DNA from: Malaya genurostris
Taxonomy: Eukaryota > Arthropoda > Insecta > Diptera > Culicidae
Length of the DNA stretch: 64,000 nt
Assembly: GCF_030247185.1 (NCBI RefSeq)
Contig: NC_080571.1
Location: forward strand, 66,316,172 to 66,380,171
Direction: 5' to 3'
The position numbers and the translations under genes are program-made. Positions 58,347 to 64,000 of the stretch are shown here, in pieces. Position 1 is the stretch's first letter. Each line of letters starts with the position of its first letter. The notes below the pieces were generated by a model that was not told the origin of the DNA, did no database searches, and worked only from the letters and a program-made list of their open reading frames with translations.

Positions 58347-60616
58347 CACAGTAGGGAAAAATGGATCAAAAACGCTACGACTTTTTGGAGGCAGATGACC
58401 ACAAAGCATTTTTTGGTGTAAAATGGTCAGTAAAATCGATTCTACGTACTTAGAAGAACCGCACTAAATGCTATCATGTTCATTTTACCTCAAGGTCCCT
58501 TTTGTCGTCGACTAAAAGGCGCCTTTTACAAATTTCCCCTCTGAGAGAGTAGTAAGTTTTTAATCATGAGTATCTCTTGTTGTATCTAACATAATTTTTA
58601 CTACATGCCATCAGAAATATCATCATCAATTTATGATAACATTTTCAGTTGTATGACATAATCACAAATAATTAAAAATTAAAGTGTTCTGAAATTTTTG
58701 GTATAAACGAAAGAAAAGTCATGACGTTTTTCTCGTACCTGGGTAGGTATAAAACGTTAATACTTGATATATTTCGTTCAGCTCAGGTTCAAGATCAAGA
58801 ATTCAGTTCGATATTTCATCAATGGCGTTCAGTATTTAATCCCTTCAAAGCAGATCGATTGCGTCATCCTGCTGCTTATCGTTTGTATTCTAACAAAATA
58901 AGTGGAAAACGATGGGGAATATTACGCAAAATCAGCCCTTCTAATGGATTTAAATATTATTTAAAGGACTATTAGAAATACTTATCTGGTGAAATACCTA
59001 TGCAAATCAGAAGTGCATATAACCAGTTTAGTGAAGGTTTACAGTTTAATTGATAAATTTTCGCATTTTTTCTCGTCTTTTTTATTTGGATTTTGGTAGT
59101 GTCACATGTTTTAATGTTCATTATATTTGCATTAATATAAATTTCAAAATTTTTCGTATTGAATAAAAAAGTTTAACGTATACGTCCTTCTTTTTTATCA
59201 TGAAGAACTATATAAATTATTTCATAATATTGAACTGCATGTCAGAACGTTTGATGTAACTAATCCGTACTTGAGTGCAGTGCATCGTTTCAAACTCTAG
59301 TAAAGAAGGGGAAAGCTTGCACAATTCACATAATCGATTCACTAACTGATATTCGAGAGTGTACCAGTTTAATTCCTATTCAAGTCATCCAGTTATGTCT
59401 CTGACATTACCAACCCTTCTTTTTGTACTGGATTGTAATAAAGTTTAACTATATAACATATCACAGAAGAAGTTTCAGAAGACCGAATAGAATGTTTCTG
59501 ATGTAAAAGGTCTGACAAATCATTGGCATATAGTTTTAATGACAGCGGCAAACTCGTTGTACCGTTTTTAATCTACAATCCAGAACCAGATCCAATACGA
59601 TCTATCAATATTGGTTCACATTACGTAGGAAACTGCAGAAATCCAAGTACATACAATAGGATTGGTAGTACTAGCCCTTTTAATCCGTTTTACACCAATT
59701 TATTTCATAAATCGTATCATTGGTTAAAATTTCTATCGCATTCCGAAAGGAGGCTTATTGCGGTTGATTAAAATTATATCAGTCAAAAAAAAAAAGAAGA
59801 ACTAGAAAGAACTTAGAATTAAAATCATGTTATGCCGTTTCACACCAATATTGATAGGATAAATTGGAGTAACACGGTATAGCACGATTCGTGCGGTCAT
59901 TGAATCTATTTGTAATCTACTTTTCATGCTATTCTACACAATATCAGTAGGTTTTGATCAACCGCAGTAAGCTTTCTTTTGAAATGTGAAAGAAAGTTTA
60001 ATTAATGGTACGATTTATGGAATTAATTGGAGTAAAACGGGTTAAACGAACTAGTATTGTTATTCCCATTGTATGTACTTGGATCACTGAAGTTTTCTAA
60101 GTAATATGGACCACTATGGTTAGGTCGCATTGATTCTGCTTCAGGATCGTAAATCAGAATTGAACTTAAAATTAAGTTTGAAGGAAAATTGGGGTAGAAC
60201 GATGTTGCACGATTCATGGGATCATGGAAACTACCTGTTAATTAATTTGTAGGGCTATGTGCGTAACATCGAACTATCTTGGTTTAACATAATTGATTGA
60301 AGAAAATGATTTGGAGTAAGACAGAAAACAGTTTTTTGCAATCGTTCTGACAAACAGCAATCTATTTATAAAACTAATAAAAATGTCAGGAGTCATTAGT
60401 CGAATACATTTTTCAGGGTTTTACAGTTAGTGAGGTAGGAAAAAAGAAAAAATTGGGGCAAAACGGCCATGATAGTGAATTTTGTGGCTATTCTAATTGT
60501 CATCAATCGATTCTACGGTCAATTCTACATAAGATAAACCTACTTTGAAAATATTTTCAAAGATTTCTATGAAATTATTGAGTAAAGTCGCGTTTTTCAT
60601 CCTTTTTCCCCACAGT
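58347..60616. mobile_element. 2.27-kb palindromic element, GCACAGTGGGGAAAA ends
   Basis: Left end TGCACAGTAGGGAAAAATGG; the inverse of the right end is TGCACTGTGGGGAAAAAGGA. Inner sequence 59560-59775 is repeated inverted at 60240-59940 (shared CCAAGTACATACAATRGGA and CATAAATCGTAYCATT), centred near 59.86 kb. No transposase is recognised. Open frames on both arms (59523-59771 plus, 60217-60023 minus) translate to similar peptides because the arms are homologous. Target duplication not resolved. A partial copy is at 53.33 kb. Confidence 0.6.
58721..58975 (+). other. 84-codon open frame inside the palindromic element
   Basis: ATG-started frame MTFFSYLGRYKTL to KYYLKDY, with SSIFHQWRSVFNPFKADRLR in the middle. 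The homologous sequence at 42.76 kb has stops in the same frame, so coding function is doubtful. No family recognised. Confidence 0.15.
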
Positions 60617-62985
60617 GCAATGTATTAATCAAAGACAGCAGATATCATTATTAGTAATGATCCTAAAATGTTAAATTAGTGGTAAACCTGAGATGATCTA
60701 GGGTACAGATACCCTATGAAACTCAACCTCGTTTTAAAAGATGGTTGATGCAATTATTGCATAGTTTTCAAAATGAGAAAAACAAAAAGCACGTCTCACT
60801 ATCCATGAAATACAGTATCTATTCATACCCTAATGGCAACGACAAATGGAGCTCATGCCGGTAGAATCTATCTACTGACAACTTTATTCATAAAAATGTC
60901 ATTTAATACATGCTGGGTACAGCTAACGTATACGCGGCACAATATTATAATCCAGTCTACTCTAGTTCATTATCAATATTTTGGCGATTGATTATTTTCC
61001 ATTTTAGTCAAATTGCCTAAATGTATGCATTTTCGTACTACGCGTCTTGTACACAAACGAGTATACATTGACAAAAAATACCAGCAAACAGCTTTTCGAA
61101 TTAATACAGCTTGTCATATCATTGAAAAAAATCATGATGTCTTCAAGTGGCTATCATAGTCTATAGCGTTGAATGAGTTAGATATACTGAAATCGGGAGA
61201 TCCGAAGTTCGAAACCAGTTATGAATCCATCACAGAATTCTTTTTCGTTGTTGCGAATAAAATCACTAAAATGTAAATTCCCGGATGAGATTGTTTGTTG
61301 TTGTATATTATTGCCCATTCTATTTTTAGCCTTTGTTCGCGGTGTTTTCAGTAATGTCAGAGCAGATCAATAACTGATTATGTTTTTCAATTTTGTTTTT
61401 GTTATTTGGCAGTAAAATTAAACTGAGAATAAGTTTTGTTATCAACTAGAGAAATTCCATATCTCTTTTTGATTTCAGTATGTTTTTCGATATTATATGA
61501 ATATTTATCTGCTTTCGATTTTGATTTTTTAACTTTTAAGGCGACCAATACTAAGCAAATTGAGTATCCGATAAATACGAATATCACATCAAATTCAGAA
61601 GAAAATGTTTATTTTAGCGCTTAGTGGATAGCTTTTTAAGAAAATAAATTCCATTTATTTCTACAATATTAAAAATTTCCTAACTATTTCCCACTAATGT
61701 CACGAAATAGTAACAGACACAGATACTAATAGTGGGAGGAAAGTGCGATGCTATCTTTGTTGTACTAGTACAAGTGAATCATTTTACATCTTACAGATAA
61801 CTCATTTTTATAAGTTACATTTAAATAAATGGTAGATTGGAATGTTTATATTTACATATATTCTTAAACTTTCAGCTACGTTTAGTTTACATCGGTTAGA
61901 TGTTTAACATATAATTTTAATGGAATGATAACTTTATCTAATTTCTCCGAAGTGCACTTTGTTTATATGATCCGGATTTTTTCAAAGTATCTCTATGGTC
62001 CTATGTAGATCCTAGTATTATTCTTACGGAATACCAAATCCAGACCAAAACTTTTTAGTTTTGTTTTGGGCAGATGTTTAATATCGTGGTTGAAATCTAT
62101 TAAAACTATTTTTAATTTTTCTGATGGTTGGGTTGAAGTAGGTAGTGATTGTTTTTCAACAGTATTTCTTTTTATCAAAATTTTTTTGAATTAATTGCTT
62201 CGAATATAAATTGAGCTTTCCAATATCCAGAATGTATTTTTTCTCGTTTCTTACCGCATTTTCTCCATGAGCTAGGTTATGCATTCAATGAATCATGGTG
62301 AAAAGCTGCCATTTTATGCTGATGAGAAAGATTAGAAGTATAACGTGTAATACTTTCCGTATTAGTTAGCTTTCTATATATCAAAAAGGATAAGTTTTCT
62401 GTCTTCCTCATGATGAAAATGTCTAAGAAGTCTGCTATTATTTGCTTCTTCACAAGTGAATTTAATGCTTTTGTTCATGTTATCGAATGGTGAACTACCT
62501 CACTATGTATTGAGTAGGTCTTTAATCAAAATGATAAAATTTCATAAAGTCTCATCTCAGAAGCATATAAGAAATTGGAAAATATTAATGAAACCCCCAT
62601 CAGTTGAATTCATGTGGTAATTAATTCTACTATACCGACCTTCCACTATACAAGGCTGAGTTTTAAGAAAAGATGCCAGTATTTATAATAATTCATCTCG
62701 TTCAAAATTATTGAAATTCATCTTTTCTTATTCAAAACTTCATTATTGTCAAATTTTTCAAGAAAATCAACTTAAAACTATTAAAAGCTGTTAATGAAGA
62801 TTACAAACAGTTATAAATGCTAGTATATTTTATGTTTGAATATAATAACTGTTAGAAAAATTGTTGTTAAGGCAGCACTGCTCAAAGCTGACTTGTGCAT
62901 TGCTTCCTCCCGAGATTCTATTTATAGAACTCACAAACAAAGAAATAATTTGCGCTCAATTTATGCTTTCGAAAACTTTGTAGTA
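60617..62985. other. AT-rich sequence without a recognised gene
   Basis: Short frames only. A 61-codon minus frame (62178-61993) contains STQPSEKLKIVLIDFNHDIK but no known domain. A weak tRNA-like box pair lies at 61150-61230 (GAAGTTCGAAACC). I see no element ends. Confidence 0.35.
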
Positions 62986-62989
62986 TTAG

Positions 62990-64000
62990 GTAAAAAAAAT
63001 CGTTCTGCACCCTGATGTCAATCCTGAGGCACTCCTTACTTATGCTATATATTTAGCTTGAAAATAAATAATGATTTGCGCCTCAGTAGAATTATATACA
63101 GTGTTTAAAAAGATTTCCACCATACGCCCGGAATAAGTTTTAAGAGCAGCCTTTTTAATTCTCCTACCGTGATTCTGCGCCCTCAAAATATTGCTAAGGC
63201 ATCCTTCCAAATTAGGCGTACAAGATTTTTTTTTGCTTGAAAATAGATAGTGATTTGCGCCCTCAGTTGGATCATTTGATGTATTTTAAAATACTTCCAC
63301 CCTGCACCCTGGAATCATTCCTAAAGCGTCCTTCCAAATTATCTTTACCAAGATGTTATTTATTTAGCGTGAAAACAAATAAAAACTTGCGCCCTCACTA
63401 GGATTATTTAATATATTTAAAAATACTTTCATCCTTCACTCCTTCATTTCCCTATCGTGATTCTTCGCCTTGGAATAATTCCTGAGGTGCCCTTCCAAAT
63501 TATCTGCGCCCTCAGTTGGATCAATTAAAGTTTTCAAAAATACTTTCATTCTGCGCCCTGTAATCTATTGTATAGGTCGCCCTTTTCCCATTTCCTGCGC
63601 CCTGGAACTATTACTGAGCAATCTTCCAAATTATCCTTCGAAATGTTATTTTTTAGCTTGAAAATAAGTAATAATTTGTGCCCCCTTCTTACGATTATTT
63701 AATGTACTCAAACTACTCTCATCCTGCGCCCTGGAATTAATTATATGGGCGCCTTTTTCAATTCTCTTACCGTGATTTTGCGCCCTAGAATCATTTCTAG
63801 TGCGCCCTTCCAAATTGTCCTTACAAGATGTTATTTATTAACCTTGAAAAGAAATAAAATCTTTCGCCCTCACTGGGATCATTTTATGTATTCAAAAATA
63901 CTCTCATTATGCGCCCTGAAATCAATTTCCATTTTCCTCCCGTGTTTCTGTGCCCTGGAACTATTCCTAAGGCGCCCATCCAAATTATCCTTACAAGATT
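62990..64000 (+). repeat. Satellite array, monomer about 175-190 bp, continues past the window
   Basis: The landmark GCGCCCTCA followed by a GGATYATTT block occurs near 63079, 63258, 63389, 63505, 63678 and 63864. Regular spacings are about 173-186 bp, with two short units (116 and 131 bp). Other shared blocks are CTGCGCCCTGGAAT, GCGCCCTTCCAAATTATCCT and TACAAGATGTTATTTATT. No coding sequence. The array runs off the right edge. Confidence 0.85.

Overview
This window looks like a non-coding, transposon-rich stretch of a large, AT-rich insect genome, most probably a mosquito (Culicidae, culicine-like). The evidence is an IS630-Tc1-mariner transposase with DD37E spacing (the ITmD37E group described from mosquitoes), several mariner deletion derivatives, two tRNA-derived SINE families, a CR1/jockey-like non-LTR reverse transcriptase, and many copies of a repeat whose monomer carries the motif CCGGAACCGGAAGTCGG. 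There are no bacterial operons, no rRNA, no confident tRNA genes and no CRISPR array. The species call is inference; the family-level element calls come from translated motifs.

Layout. 1-2.0 kb: single-copy-looking sequence, no recognised gene. 2.0-5.05 kb: a nested block between 24-bp direct repeats, holding a repeat-array mobile element, a TA-flanked MITE and a poly(A) SINE. 5.05-8.7 kb: unique sequence and fragments of the repeat-array family, with a long (CA)n tract. 8.7-10.2 kb: the ITmD37E transposase, broken by two 1-nt shifts and by a SINE whose removal restores the frame. 10.2-12.1 kb: possible host sequence with one candidate small secreted peptide. 12.1-15.3 kb: retroelement ORF1-like remnants split by a 2.46-kb element with 550-bp terminal inverted repeats. 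16-25 kb: microsatellite, transposase remnants, a 296-bp palindrome with a hammerhead-ribozyme-like loop, SINEs, MITEs and a second copy of the long-TIR element. 25-30 kb: MITEs (one hAT-type with a perfect 8-bp target duplication) and a repeat-array element invaded by a frameshifted reverse transcriptase.

31.4-33.7 kb is the best candidate for real host gene sequence: a minus-strand first coding exon (48 codons, upstream in-frame stop, strong GTGAGT donor). If correct, much of the sequence to its left could be intron. 33.7-45.6 kb holds SINEs, an ITm fragment interrupted by a 551-bp MITE, a palindromic MITE, a 43-bp tandem array, a doubly deleted mariner and repeat-array fragments. 47.2-48.3 kb is an apparently intact ORF1-only retrocopy with poly(A) and a 14-bp target duplication. 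49.4-51.2 kb is a larger array of the same 43-bp repeat in opposite orientation plus a MITE dimer. 53.3-54.65 and 58.35-60.6 kb are diverged copies of one palindromic repeat; one holds a mariner derivative and the other preserves the empty TA site. The window ends inside a satellite array (63.0-64.0 kb).

Nothing here forms a cellular pathway. The genes are transposition genes, nearly all broken, and the information lies in their nesting, which gives relative ages and exact target sites.
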